From UBA7957 sp965222695 (GTDB lineage Bacteria; Pseudomonadota; Gammaproteobacteria; Granulosicoccales; Granulosicoccaceae), in NCBI GenBank assembly GCA_965222695.1, contig OZ244967.1, positions 2,170,001 to 2,234,000 on the forward strand: a stretch of DNA of 64,000 bases, read 5' to 3'. Both the position numbers and the translations under genes were made by a program. Below, piece after piece: positions 26,675 to 34,320 of this stretch (position 1 is its first letter; each line of letters opens with the position of its first letter). The notes beneath the pieces are model-generated. The model worked only from the letters and a program-made list of their open reading frames with translations, was not told where the DNA came from and made no database searches.

Positions 26675-26710
26675 GGCAAAATCCTCAAGATCAAGGAAGG
26701 CGGCGTGAAC
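26668..26710 (+). pseudogene. Scrap of a second copy of the small secreted protein gene
   Basis: CGGCACCGGCAAAATCCTC followed by AGATCAAGGAAGGCGGC (one base difference at the join) repeats the stretch at 24925-24961 that encodes GTGKILEIKEGG. The match fades on both sides. A remnant of a former cassette or of a recombination event. Confidence 0.65.
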
Positions 26711-26925
26711 GTGCACCTTGACATGCTGGGTGGCTACATGAACAGAGCGACGGATCCACTACCAGAAATCACGGTCATTTGGGGGGGGAATGTGCAGATT
26801 AAGCGAACTTCGCCAAGGATATGAACTGGCATTCGAATAATAAAGGGCGGGTAATTGAATGACGGAATGTCCGCTTACATCATCCGTTTGGCAACAATCT
26901 CATTGAGTTTGTATCTGTGATCGTC

Positions 26926-27195
26926 CTATTGGCGGGCCGTCCAATCTCTATACAAATCATATGGCAGTATTATCGTGTCTGCAATAAAGCATAGAGGCAC
27001 ATCTGACGCATATAGGTAAAACTCACCATAATAGTCATAGTCACTCCAAGCTTTTTTTGCCTGTGCAATTGCTTTTGCCGTCCCTATGTATGGATACACG
27101 TACTTTTGACTGCCTGAGTGTGTTTGGATTGTTGAACAGCCGGAAATAGCGCCGAATAATACCAAGAAGAATAGTTGTCTTGTCTTATTGAGCAT
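26926..27195 (-). CDS. YceK/YidQ-family lipoprotein
   Basis: 89 aa. Signal peptide II with lipobox GAISGC (Cys20), so a lipid-anchored envelope protein. The mature part has VYPYIGTAKAIAQA, DVPLCFIADTIILPYDLYRDW, the pattern of the DUF1375 (YceK/YidQ) family: PY.G then P and DT..LP.D. Function in the family is unknown. It stands alone between decayed sequence and the IS66 remnant. Confidence 0.75.
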   Translation of the reverse strand: MLNKTRQLFFLVLFGAISGCSTIQTHSGSQKYVYPYIGTAKAIAQAKKAWSDYDYYGEFYLYASDVPLCFIADTIILPYDLYRDWTARQ

Positions 27196-27387
27196 TCTCA
27201 GTACTCGTAAATTTACCGTTCAGGCACTAATTATAGACTCGTAAGTGGCAAGATCTCGACCTATTTATTATTGTTTATTTTGGCACGTATATGTTCGTCC
27301 TCCCAGGCTGAAGCATCATACACGTTTACTTCTGCCCCTAGCTTGGATATTGTGTCCGGTCTGACCGTCTTGCTTTTAGAGGGGTGC

Positions 27388-27615
27388 TCAGGTGTTGATT
27401 TCGTCAGTGTATTGCTCATGCTCAATGGCAAGCTCAATAGCATGATCAAGCCGCATCATTAAACTCTCGAAAGACTCTTGCGGCTGGCGTTTGAGCATGA
27501 CCAACGTCTGATGTTCATCGTTTGCCACCGCAATACAACCCACTGGACGCGTATAACCGACGTTGATTTGTCCGTCACAGTCATCGATAAAGCTTTCAAT
27601 GTTGGGCAGCTTCAT
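27388..27615 (-). CDS. Small hypothetical protein next to the IS66 remnant
   Basis: 75 aa, starting MKLPNIESFIDDCDGQ and ending EHEQYTDEINT; soluble and acidic. It begins within the last 20 bp of the IS66 transposase remnant, in the same direction, so it may be a passenger gene of that element. I do not recognise a domain. A second open frame overlaps its 3' end (27261-27449) but has no support. Confidence 0.5.
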   Translation of the reverse strand: MKLPNIESFIDDCDGQINVGYTRPVGCIAVANDEHQTLVMLKRQPQESFESLMMRLDHAIELAIEHEQYTDEINT

Positions 27616-27892
27616 CAGGCCGCCTCCCTGGGGTGGAATTGCCTCTGTTGTCGAAGCATTTGCGATTGCTCAGCAACATGCCATGCCACGGCAACAACTC
27701 ATCGATTCGATTGATCGGATGATCCGCAATACGTTCGATGATATAAGCCAGGTAGTCATAAAGGTTGAGAACATTTAACTTCGCGGTTTCAATCAGACTG
27801 TAGGCTAATGCAGCCCGTTCCCCGCCGGCATCCGAACCGGCCAACAAGTAGATCTTTCGTCCCAACGCCACACCTCGCAATGCCCGCTCTGC
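27596..27892 (-). pseudogene. IS66-family transposase, C-terminal remnant
   Basis: The translation includes GRKIYLLAGSDAGGERAALAY, SLIETAKLN and IADHPINRIDELLPWH (first block overlaps the second), the well-known C-terminus of IS66 TnpC. An in-frame stop lies immediately before the AERALRG segment at about 27892, and no upstream part of the protein is found. About 400 residues are missing, so this is a dead fragment. Confidence 0.85.
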
Positions 27893-28121
27893 CTATATAG
27901 TATCCGCTTGTCTAGGCAGAATATCTTCTGAACAGCATTCATAATGCGCTTGGTTCCAGCTTGGCATTTTCAGGTTTTTATGAAAAAAATTCTGATATTT
28001 TTCTTAACTGATCTTCTACATACGGCTTGGCGGGCGCTATTGCATTTGATGCGGGCGGTTTTTATCCAGTTGGCGATATAGTTAATAAAGTCATACCGTC
28101 GCGGATTAACACGCATAACGT

Positions 28122-29582
28122 TTACCGTAATTTTGATAATCCTAAGCTCTGAGCAGAGAAGGTACCATCGCCATTATTTGTCCATAAGCGATCATCTTTT
28201 TCAGCTACAAAACCGGGATTAGTATCAATAAGCGCATTGTTGAAGAACAAATCGACAAAGCCATCCCCATTGACATCGCCTGAACTCACGCCATGTGTAA
28301 AGCTGCTTTTAGAATTGAGGGCAATGTCGGTCACGTCTTCTAGTTGACCAGATCCGTTACTCATAAGAAGAAGGTTTTTTTCACCTGGAAACGGGGAAAA
28401 GTCAAAACCATGGTCAGCGACGATTAAATCATCCCTACCATCGTTATTGAAATCATCGACCAGCCATTGCCTGGCATGTTCAACACCGGGCTGAGATACA
28501 AAGCTTGTATTATCTTCGATGAAACCACCTGAGCCATCATTGATAAAAGCATGAACCGGTGTGCTTAGATCGTCGGCTCCACTGATCGAAAAGGAGCTAA
28601 TTATGTCGAGATCACCGTCACCATCTATGTCTATATGAGTGCCGTTTTTCACTCGAGTAGTGCTGTAAGCATCGGCACCATCCACAACGTATTTTATATT
28701 AAATGTCAAGCTGCCTACAGTACTTGTATTGATGAAAACTGCCATTGCTCCTTCTGCATAGCCATTTGGTGCGAAAAGGTCAGTTTTTCCATCGTCATTG
28801 AAGTCTGCAGCGAACACATCTAGCGCAACTCTAGAACCACCGGTATTCACGCCGTCGGTATTACCGTCAGCATCCCATACGAGTTTAGTATTTGTATAAG
28901 TCATTTCGGCATCCGTGCTTTCAACCGTGGCTAAAGAAAAATTAGCCGCACCGTCATTGAGAAAAATACTTCCGCCGTGGCAATTACCGTAGTTGCTATC
29001 TATAGATTCTGAGCAACCGTTGCCGGTAATCAAGAAATCTAAATGGCTATCGCTATCAAAGTCAGCGATACGAATCCATTCAACATATTCGCTCACTAGG
29101 CCACCTGGTATATTTGAGGTGGCATCAGTGAAACTACCGTCACCATTACCAAGATACAGGTGAATTTGAATGCTGCTGTCTTCTGAGCCTTGGCGGGCAT
29201 CAGTGGTGGAAGCTATGATGTCTACATTTCCATCCAAATCAAAATCTGCTGACTGGATGTTTACCGTTGCGCCACCACTACCAAGGTGATGGTCAGGGAA
29301 TGCATTTTCTTTAATAGAAAAGGTGCCACTGCCATTATTCAATAACAGTATATTTGCAGTTCGATTTGGATCTCCTTGCCATCCAAGTACTAAATCTAGG
29401 TCTGAATCCTTGTCGACATCAACCATGTGAGAGGCATTTATTAACTCAGGAAGATTTATACGAGTTGATTGTTCACTGTCCGATCCACCGGAACTTTCTC
29501 CTCCTCCACTGCCGCCACAGGAAAGCAAAGCGGTACTTGAAGCTATAATCATGTACTTGAGGTGACGGGTGAGATATTCCAC
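28122..29582 (-). CDS. FG-GAP/VCBS-repeat lipoprotein
   Basis: 486 aa. Signal peptide II with lipobox ALLSC (Cys22) followed by a Gly/Ser-rich tether. The rest is six to seven FG-GAP repeats forming a probable beta-propeller, each with a calcium-binding DxDxDG-type loop (VDVDKDSDLDLVLGW, ADFDLDGNVDIIAS, ADFNDDGKTDLFAP, IDIDGDGDLDIIS, DDFNNDGRDDLIVAD, GDVNGDGFVDLFF). Such surface lipoproteins bind ligands or mediate adhesion; a specific role is unknown. It is monocistronic, and the 355 bp upstream contain dispersed repeats rather than a clear promoter. Confidence 0.85.
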   Translation of the reverse strand: MEYLTRHLKYMIIASSTALLSCGGSGGGESSGGSDSEQSTRINLPELINASHMVDVDKDSDLDLVLGWQGDPNRTANILLLNNGSGTFSIKENAFPDHHLGSGGATVNIQSADFDLDGNVDIIASTTDARQGSEDSSIQIHLYLGNGDGSFTDATSNIPGGLVSEYVEWIRIADFDSDSHLDFLITGNGCSESIDSNYGNCHGGSIFLNDGAANFSLATVESTDAEMTYTNTKLVWDADGNTDGVNTGGSRVALDVFAADFNDDGKTDLFAPNGYAEGAMAVFINTSTVGSLTFNIKYVVDGADAYSTTRVKNGTHIDIDGDGDLDIISSFSISGADDLSTPVHAFINDGSGGFIEDNTSFVSQPGVEHARQWLVDDFNNDGRDDLIVADHGFDFSPFPGEKNLLLMSNGSGQLEDVTDIALNSKSSFTHGVSSGDVNGDGFVDLFFNNALIDTNPGFVAEKDDRLWTNNGDGTFSAQSLGLSKLR

Positions 29583-29628
29583 TTGATATCCTTTATTAAA
29601 TAAAAATATTTAGTATAGAGAAGTCTTT

Positions 29629-29745
29629 GGGTCAAGTACCATATTAACTGAAATAGTGTCATTACCAAGGGAAACTGACGGTCTGTTTCCTCAGGGAATT
29701 ATGGGGTTCAAGTACTATATTAACTATTTTTGCCTCCCGCTTCGG
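29629..29745 (+). repeat. Dispersed repeat, copies 2 and 3
   Basis: GTCAAGTACCATATTAACT (29631-29649) and TTCAAGTACTATATTAACT (29707-29725), each preceded by GG(G). The second continues ATTTTTGCCTCCCGCTTCGG as in copy 1. They fill part of the gap upstream of the FG-GAP gene, which otherwise holds no gene. Confidence 0.6.
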
Positions 29746-29888
29746 CAGCCGCCGAACCGGAAGAACCCCCGAAATCTCGGATTGCGATTTCCTTTATAGC
29801 AAGTTTGAAAAAGCGCCAAAACCAAAAGCGTCCAATTTTAATTGACCACATCGGCCTGGTCTGAACTGATTCAGTTTATCATCGGATC

Positions 29889-29916
29889 GGCGGTTCGAGT
29901 CTGCCCCGGGGAGCCA
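29889..29916 (+). other. tRNA 3'-end fragment, tRNA-Asn-like; candidate attachment-site remnant
   Basis: GGCGG-TTCGAGT-CTGCC forms a T-arm, followed by CCGGGGA (3' half of an acceptor stem), discriminator G and CCA. The combination of G73 with a TCCCCGG-type acceptor fits tRNA-Asn. No 5' half precedes it. Bare tRNA 3' ends of this sort are left by integrases that recombine in the tRNA. Confidence 0.65.
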
Positions 29917-29937
29917 TTAAATTCAATATAGCTTAAC

Positions 29938-31698
29938 TCACGCAACTTTCTTTTCCGACTCGACTACCGGGTCATCACAACTTGGTTCATTATTAAAAGA
30001 CTGTACAAGTTGTGTCATATCTTCGGCTTGATCGCACAAGTTCTGACTCGCAACGGCAATTTGTTCTACCAGAGCAGCGTTCTGCTGAGTTAGCTTATCC
30101 ATATGGGTAACGGCTTTGTTAACCATGTGAATCCCTTCGAATTGCTCCTTTCCGGATAGTTCTATGTCGTCTACCAGTGCTGATATTTCTATCACTCCCT
30201 CGACAATTTCTGTCAAAGACTGGCCTGTGTCATTTACAAGCTGTGTACTGGTTTCGACTTTAACGACGCTTTCCTCTATCAACTCTTTAATTTCTTTTGC
30301 AGCCTCTGCACTTTTAGCGGCTAAATTTCTGACTTCACTTGCGACAACCGCGAACCCACGACCCAGTTTGCCGGCACGGGCTGCCTCAACAGAGGCATTC
30401 AAGGCCAGTAAGTTGGTTTGAAAGGCGATATTATCTATCACTCCGATAATATCCTTAATCTTGTTGCTGGAATCGGTAAGATCCTCCATTGAAACGACTG
30501 CATTTTTAACAATTGATCCACCATTTTTTGCTTTCCCGGAAACTTCTTTTACCAGTGAGTTTGCACCGGTCGCATTTTCTGAGTTTTGTTTGACGGCACT
30601 GGTCATCTGTTCCATGCTGGATGCAGTTTCTTCTAAACTGGCTGCTTGCTCATTGGTACGTTTACTTAGGTCCAGATTACCCTTAGCCATCTCCTTGGCT
30701 CCGTTGTTTACTTGACCTGCAACATCTTCGACTTCCCGAATCATAGCCTGCAGATTTCGACAGCAAATGTTCACCGCATCCTTTAGTTTTTTAAACTCTC
30801 CAAAATATTCGCCATTGACCCGTTTTGTCAGATCACCTTGCGACATCGCACTCATTACACTTGTCGTTTCACTGAGTACTGATTCAGTTTCTCTATTCAG
30901 GATTTTTTGTTCCGTAATATCAGAAGCGTACTTTACAACCTTGTAAGGCTTTCCATTTAAATCTAATATTGGATTGTAAGATGCCTGAATCCAGATCTCT
31001 TTTGCATTCTTACCGACTCGTTTGAATTCTCCCGCTTTATAGTCACCTTGATTAAGATTTTTCCAAAAGTTTTTGTACTCGGCACTGGAAGCTTCCTCTG
31101 GTTCTACAAACATACTATGGTGTTGACCTACGACCTCCGATTCGTGATACCCAAGAGTGTCCAGAAAATTCTTGTTCGCGGATCGTATTGTCCCATCCAT
31201 ACTAAATTCTATTACCGCCTGAGATTTGTTAATCGCTTCAATCTGACTGATAAAATCAGAACTTTGCATTTTGTTCTGAGTAATATCCGTGGCAAATTTC
31301 ACGACCTTAAACGGTTTACCGCTCTCATCAAAAATCGGGTTATAGCTCGCCTGGATCCAAACTTCTCTACCATTTTTCGCTAATCTCTTGAACTCATTGG
31401 CCTCGAAGCACCCCTTGTTGAGTCGACTCCAAAATGCTGAATAATCATTGCTTGTTTTAGTAGATTCATCGACGAAGATGCTGTGGTGCTTTCCAGTTAC
31501 TTCGCTTAGCTCGTATCCCATAGTCTGCAAAAAATTCTCATTAGCAGAAATGATGGTGCCATCCATTTCGAACTGTATCACTGCCAATGATTTATTGAGC
31601 GCTTCAATCTGCCCCCTGTAGTCAACCAATTCCGAGTCATCAGAAGTTGATTTGAACAAAGACAGAATCCTAGAGGAGCTGGAAGTTCCGTTTCTCAT
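29938..31698 (-). CDS. Soluble methyl-accepting chemotaxis protein with two PAS domains
   Basis: 586 aa, no membrane segment, so a cytoplasmic receptor of the BdlA/Aer-like type. Two tandem, closely similar PAS-PAC domains (about 26-140 and 150-262), each with MDGTI..AN..FL..LGY and EIWIQASYNPI-type cores, may bind haem, FAD or a small ligand. A short HAMP-like linker (MSQGDLTKRVNGEYFGEFK) leads into the MCP signalling coiled coil, whose tip is EAARAGKLGRGFAVVASEVR (about 436-455). No cheB/cheR-binding pentapeptide is seen at the C-terminus. It lies directly next to the tRNA fragment. No che genes are in the window. Confidence 0.9.
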   Translation of the reverse strand: MRNGTSSSSRILSLFKSTSDDSELVDYRGQIEALNKSLAVIQFEMDGTIISANENFLQTMGYELSEVTGKHHSIFVDESTKTSNDYSAFWSRLNKGCFEANEFKRLAKNGREVWIQASYNPIFDESGKPFKVVKFATDITQNKMQSSDFISQIEAINKSQAVIEFSMDGTIRSANKNFLDTLGYHESEVVGQHHSMFVEPEEASSAEYKNFWKNLNQGDYKAGEFKRVGKNAKEIWIQASYNPILDLNGKPYKVVKYASDITEQKILNRETESVLSETTSVMSAMSQGDLTKRVNGEYFGEFKKLKDAVNICCRNLQAMIREVEDVAGQVNNGAKEMAKGNLDLSKRTNEQAASLEETASSMEQMTSAVKQNSENATGANSLVKEVSGKAKNGGSIVKNAVVSMEDLTDSSNKIKDIIGVIDNIAFQTNLLALNASVEAARAGKLGRGFAVVASEVRNLAAKSAEAAKEIKELIEESVVKVETSTQLVNDTGQSLTEIVEGVIEISALVDDIELSGKEQFEGIHMVNKAVTHMDKLTQQNAALVEQIAVASQNLCDQAEDMTQLVQSFNNEPSCDDPVVESEKKVA

Positions 31699-32227
31699 TG
31701 CAAGTCCCTTATAAGGTTTGTTCTAACTGAACGAAAATTCTATACCGCGAATATTAATCAATTATCGATCACACTGAATTAAAATTGAATGGGTATGTTC
31801 CTCTTCTGTCAACGGAAGTAGTTTAGTAAAAGGCGGTTGTAACCCTGAATAATACTTAAGTTATTGATTTATTAGATATTATGAAATCCGAAATCGCACT
31901 GATCTTTGTCTGTCTTAATACAAAATGAAGACGTTTAAATACAATTCTTTTATCCGTTCAACGAGAAGTCCATTAATTAAAAGATCACGGATTCGGCGTG
32001 GTGCGAGATTGCAGGCGTTGCCCGCTTCACACGCGTAGGCCGATGATATAAGCCTGGGCAGTCGGGCGAATTTCCCGGCAAAATCGGAATCCGTAAATCT
32101 GTACCGATTTTCTTATTGAGTTTTTCGATAAAGTAGGATGAAAGAAGTGGCGATTCTTGTTCGACATTTTGATGAACAAAGAAATTGAGTTCTGATTTGA
32201 GGCGCAAAGTGGTTCTACGCAACGACT
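31699..32227. other. Intergenic region without a supported gene
   Basis: About 530 bp between the chemoreceptor and the hairpin block. It includes the chemoreceptor promoter region (A+T-rich, 31700-31900) and a minus-strand open frame of 81 codons (31977-32222) with no start signal or recognisable domain, which I do not call a gene. Confidence 0.5.
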
Positions 32228-32285
32228 AAAACGCCAGGAGCGTTTTGAACGCAAGCCCCGTTAGGGGTAAAGCACACGGATGTGC
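32228..32285. repeat. Three tandem perfect hairpins
   Basis: AAAACGC-CAGGA-GCGTTTT (32228-32246), CCCC-GTTA-GGGG (32256-32267) and GCACA-CGGA-TGTGC (32272-32285) follow each other within 58 bp downstream of pepD (minus strand). They may form a structured RNA 3' end or part of a small transposable element. Confidence 0.6.
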
Positions 32286-32308
32286 GGCATAAAATAAGGA
32301 CTCAAGCT

Positions 32309-32361
32309 GGCCAAATTCAGCAAAATTGCAGCCGATATCAGAGATTTTAGACAGGCTCTTA
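32309..32361 (-). repeat. AGAGCC-type dispersed repeat, copy 1 (3' of pepD)
   Basis: On the minus strand TAAGAGCCTGTCTAAAATC is followed after about 15 bases by TTTTGCTGAATTTGGC. The same two blocks occur 3' of serS at 34269-34320. It begins 7 nt beyond the pepD stop. Confidence 0.6.
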
Positions 32362-32367
32362 TGGGTG

Positions 32368-33840
32368 CTATCGCTGGCGCTCATCACATAGCTCTGCAAG
32401 CAGTTCCACAAAAAACCCAAAAAACCTGTCAATGTGAGGGACAAAAACTTTTTCTCTCGGGGAATGTGGATACTTTATTGTCGGGCCCATTGAAATCATA
32501 TCTATGCCCGGGTATTTCTCACCTATCACACCGCATTCCAGTCCGGCATGGATTAATTCAATAGCCGGTTCAGAGTCGGGAAAGAGTCTGCTGTAGACCT
32601 TTTTACTTTTGGTCAGTAGTCGTGATGCAGGGTCTGGCTGCCATGAAGAATACCTGTTATCTTCGTAGCTTAAGCCACCTGCAGCTTTGGCCAGTTGCGC
32701 AATGTTTCCGGAGAGTTTATCTCGGCTTGTATTAATAAAACTTCTTTGACTACTCAGAACTTGCAGGTGTGTTTTGTCAATTTGAACCTGCGCGAGGTTG
32801 TTCGACGTTTCAACGACATTGTGGTCAATTTCAGACATGCTCGAAATGCCATGCGGAAAAGATGACAAAAAATCAACGACTTTGCACGTATCGTCATTGA
32901 TTAGTGCTCGCGATTCAATGGATGCAGATATTCTTGCACGCAAAAATAAGCCGGAGTCTGTGTTTTTGTATTTGCCCCTCATAGCCATTTCATAAGCCTT
33001 GATCAATGACAACAACTCTTCCAGATTTTCCTCTCTGACACGAATATCACAACTTGCATTGTTCGGTATAACGTTGTGAGAGGTCCCTCCCTCCAGTCGT
33101 GTAATCCTGATCTCAACTTTTTCTAGGGCATAACTCAGTGTATCAGCAAGTACTTTGATTGCATTTGCAGATCCACGATGAATTTCTATTCCGGAATGTC
33201 CTCCCGCCATCCCACCTGCTTCCACCGTCACCGTCTGTTGCCCGATCTCAGCAGTTTCATCTACAACGACAGGAATACTGATATGGGTGTTGACTCCGCC
33301 GGCACACCCAATGGTAAATGTATCAATTTCCTCACTGTCGAGATTTATCAATTGCTTGCCTAAAAAAAAATCTTTCTCTAAGGCGCTCACGCCGGTCAGT
33401 CCGGATTCCTCATCTGCGGTGAATAAAAGTTCCAGAGGCGGATGGCAAATTGTCTCACTTGTTGCGACAGTCATGGCGATGGCGATGCCAATACCGTTGT
33501 CTGCACCCAAGGTTGTCTCTTTCGCCGTAAGCCAACCCTGTTCGAAATAGGTGCGGAGGGCATCTTTATCGAAATCGTGATCTGAATCGCTTGTTTTTTC
33601 GCAAACCATATCCATATGACATTGCAAGGTGACGATCGAGCAGGACTCGTAGCCCGCAGACGAAGGCACCTGGATCAGCAGATTACCGATAGCATCGGAT
33701 TTGGGTGTGAATTTATTGGAAATCGCCCAGGCAGACAACCAGTTTCGAATCTTTTCTTCATGGCCTGAGCGGCGGGGTATTTGGCAAATCTGTTGAAAAT
33801 ACTCCAAAACCTTTTCAGTTTCTGAATTCATTAAATTCAT
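32368..33840 (-). CDS. pepD: Aminoacyl-histidine dipeptidase PepD
   Basis: Cytosolic M20C metallopeptidase that cleaves Xaa-His dipeptides, 490 aa as in the family. Zinc ligands and catalytic residues fall in the expected blocks: LQCHMDMVCEK, TTLGADNGIGIA, LFTADEESGLTG, INLDSEE, and a C-terminal IELIHAGLECGVIGEK with the final His in IKYPHSPREKV. The lid domain carries GGMAGGHSGIEIHRG. No linked peptide genes. Start at ATT-AATTCAT region gives MNLMNSETEK; M1 or M4 are both possible. Confidence 0.92.
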   Translation of the reverse strand: MNLMNSETEKVLEYFQQICQIPRRSGHEEKIRNWLSAWAISNKFTPKSDAIGNLLIQVPSSAGYESCSIVTLQCHMDMVCEKTSDSDHDFDKDALRTYFEQGWLTAKETTLGADNGIGIAIAMTVATSETICHPPLELLFTADEESGLTGVSALEKDFFLGKQLINLDSEEIDTFTIGCAGGVNTHISIPVVVDETAEIGQQTVTVEAGGMAGGHSGIEIHRGSANAIKVLADTLSYALEKVEIRITRLEGGTSHNVIPNNASCDIRVREENLEELLSLIKAYEMAMRGKYKNTDSGLFLRARISASIESRALINDDTCKVVDFLSSFPHGISSMSEIDHNVVETSNNLAQVQIDKTHLQVLSSQRSFINTSRDKLSGNIAQLAKAAGGLSYEDNRYSSWQPDPASRLLTKSKKVYSRLFPDSEPAIELIHAGLECGVIGEKYPGIDMISMGPTIKYPHSPREKVFVPHIDRFFGFFVELLAELCDERQR

Positions 33841-34045
33841 AGCTGATCATTCATCCGCGATTATCTGACATATTAATGACTATCCATCAACTGCAAACCC
33901 GTAGAATATAGCGAACACGGTAGACGGATTCTCTATTGATCGATAGATCGGAGAAAAACTACCATAGTAGTGAGTCGATCAGTCTCGGGAGGGGTTGAAA
34001 ATAGTGGTCCGATTAAAGTAACTTATTGAACCAAAAGAAAAAATC

Positions 34046-34122
34046 TGGTAGGCGCGATTGGATTCGAACCAACGACCCCCACCATGTCAAGGTGGTGCTC
34101 TAACCAACTGAGCTACGCGCCT
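34046..34122 (-). tRNA. tRNA-Val (anticodon GAC)
   Basis: 77 nt on the minus strand. The acceptor AGGCGCG pairs with CGCGCCT, followed by discriminator A and an encoded CCA. D-arm GCTC..GAGC, anticodon stem CCACC/GGTGG with loop TTGACAT, T-arm loop TTCGAAT. The anticodon GAC reads GUC/GUU valine codons. Confidence 0.95.
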
Positions 34123-34202
34123 GCCGAAGGGGGAAGATAGTATTCGAGCTGTGCCGGCGGGTCAAGAGCAGCGGGAAACTATTTTCCCGCTGCCGTCCCC
34201 TC

Positions 34203-34225
34203 TCGCGAGGTTGCCTCGCTCCTAC
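34203..34225 (-). repeat. Single REP-like unit
   Basis: TCGCGAGGTTGCCTCGCTCC at 34203-34222 continuing TAC. A solitary unit between tRNA-Val and serS; its usual partner unit is not apparent. Confidence 0.6.
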
Positions 34226-34268
34226 GGTGTAGAAAAAGCTTTTGTCACCACCGTCGCGCGGGGGTACA

Positions 34269-34320
34269 GCCAAATTCGGCGAATTCGCAGAAGGCGGAAC
34301 GATTTTAGACGGGCTCTTAG
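34269..34320 (-). repeat. AGAGCC-type dispersed repeat, copy 2 (3' of serS)
   Basis: On the minus strand TAAGAGCCCGTCTAAAATCG begins at the serS stop codon itself (TAA, 34319-34317) and continues to AATTCGCCGAATTTGGC. Confidence 0.6.

Larger units (their letters stand above)
26527..26925. other. Decayed intergenic DNA downstream of the toxin-immunity pair
   Basis: Four hundred bases without an intact gene. It contains a dispersed repeat (26636-26674) and a degenerate scrap of the small secreted gene (26668-26710). Both point to rearrangement at the 3' side of the cassette. The remaining sequence is unassigned. Confidence 0.6.

Noticed and set aside
27261..27449. 62-codon minus-strand frame after the IS66-linked small gene
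   Set aside because: Overlaps that gene in another frame without a ribosome site; could be a frameshifted tail but nothing supports it.
31977..32222. 81-codon minus-strand frame
   Set aside because: No ribosome site, no recognisable domain, overlaps another open frame; kept as intergenic.
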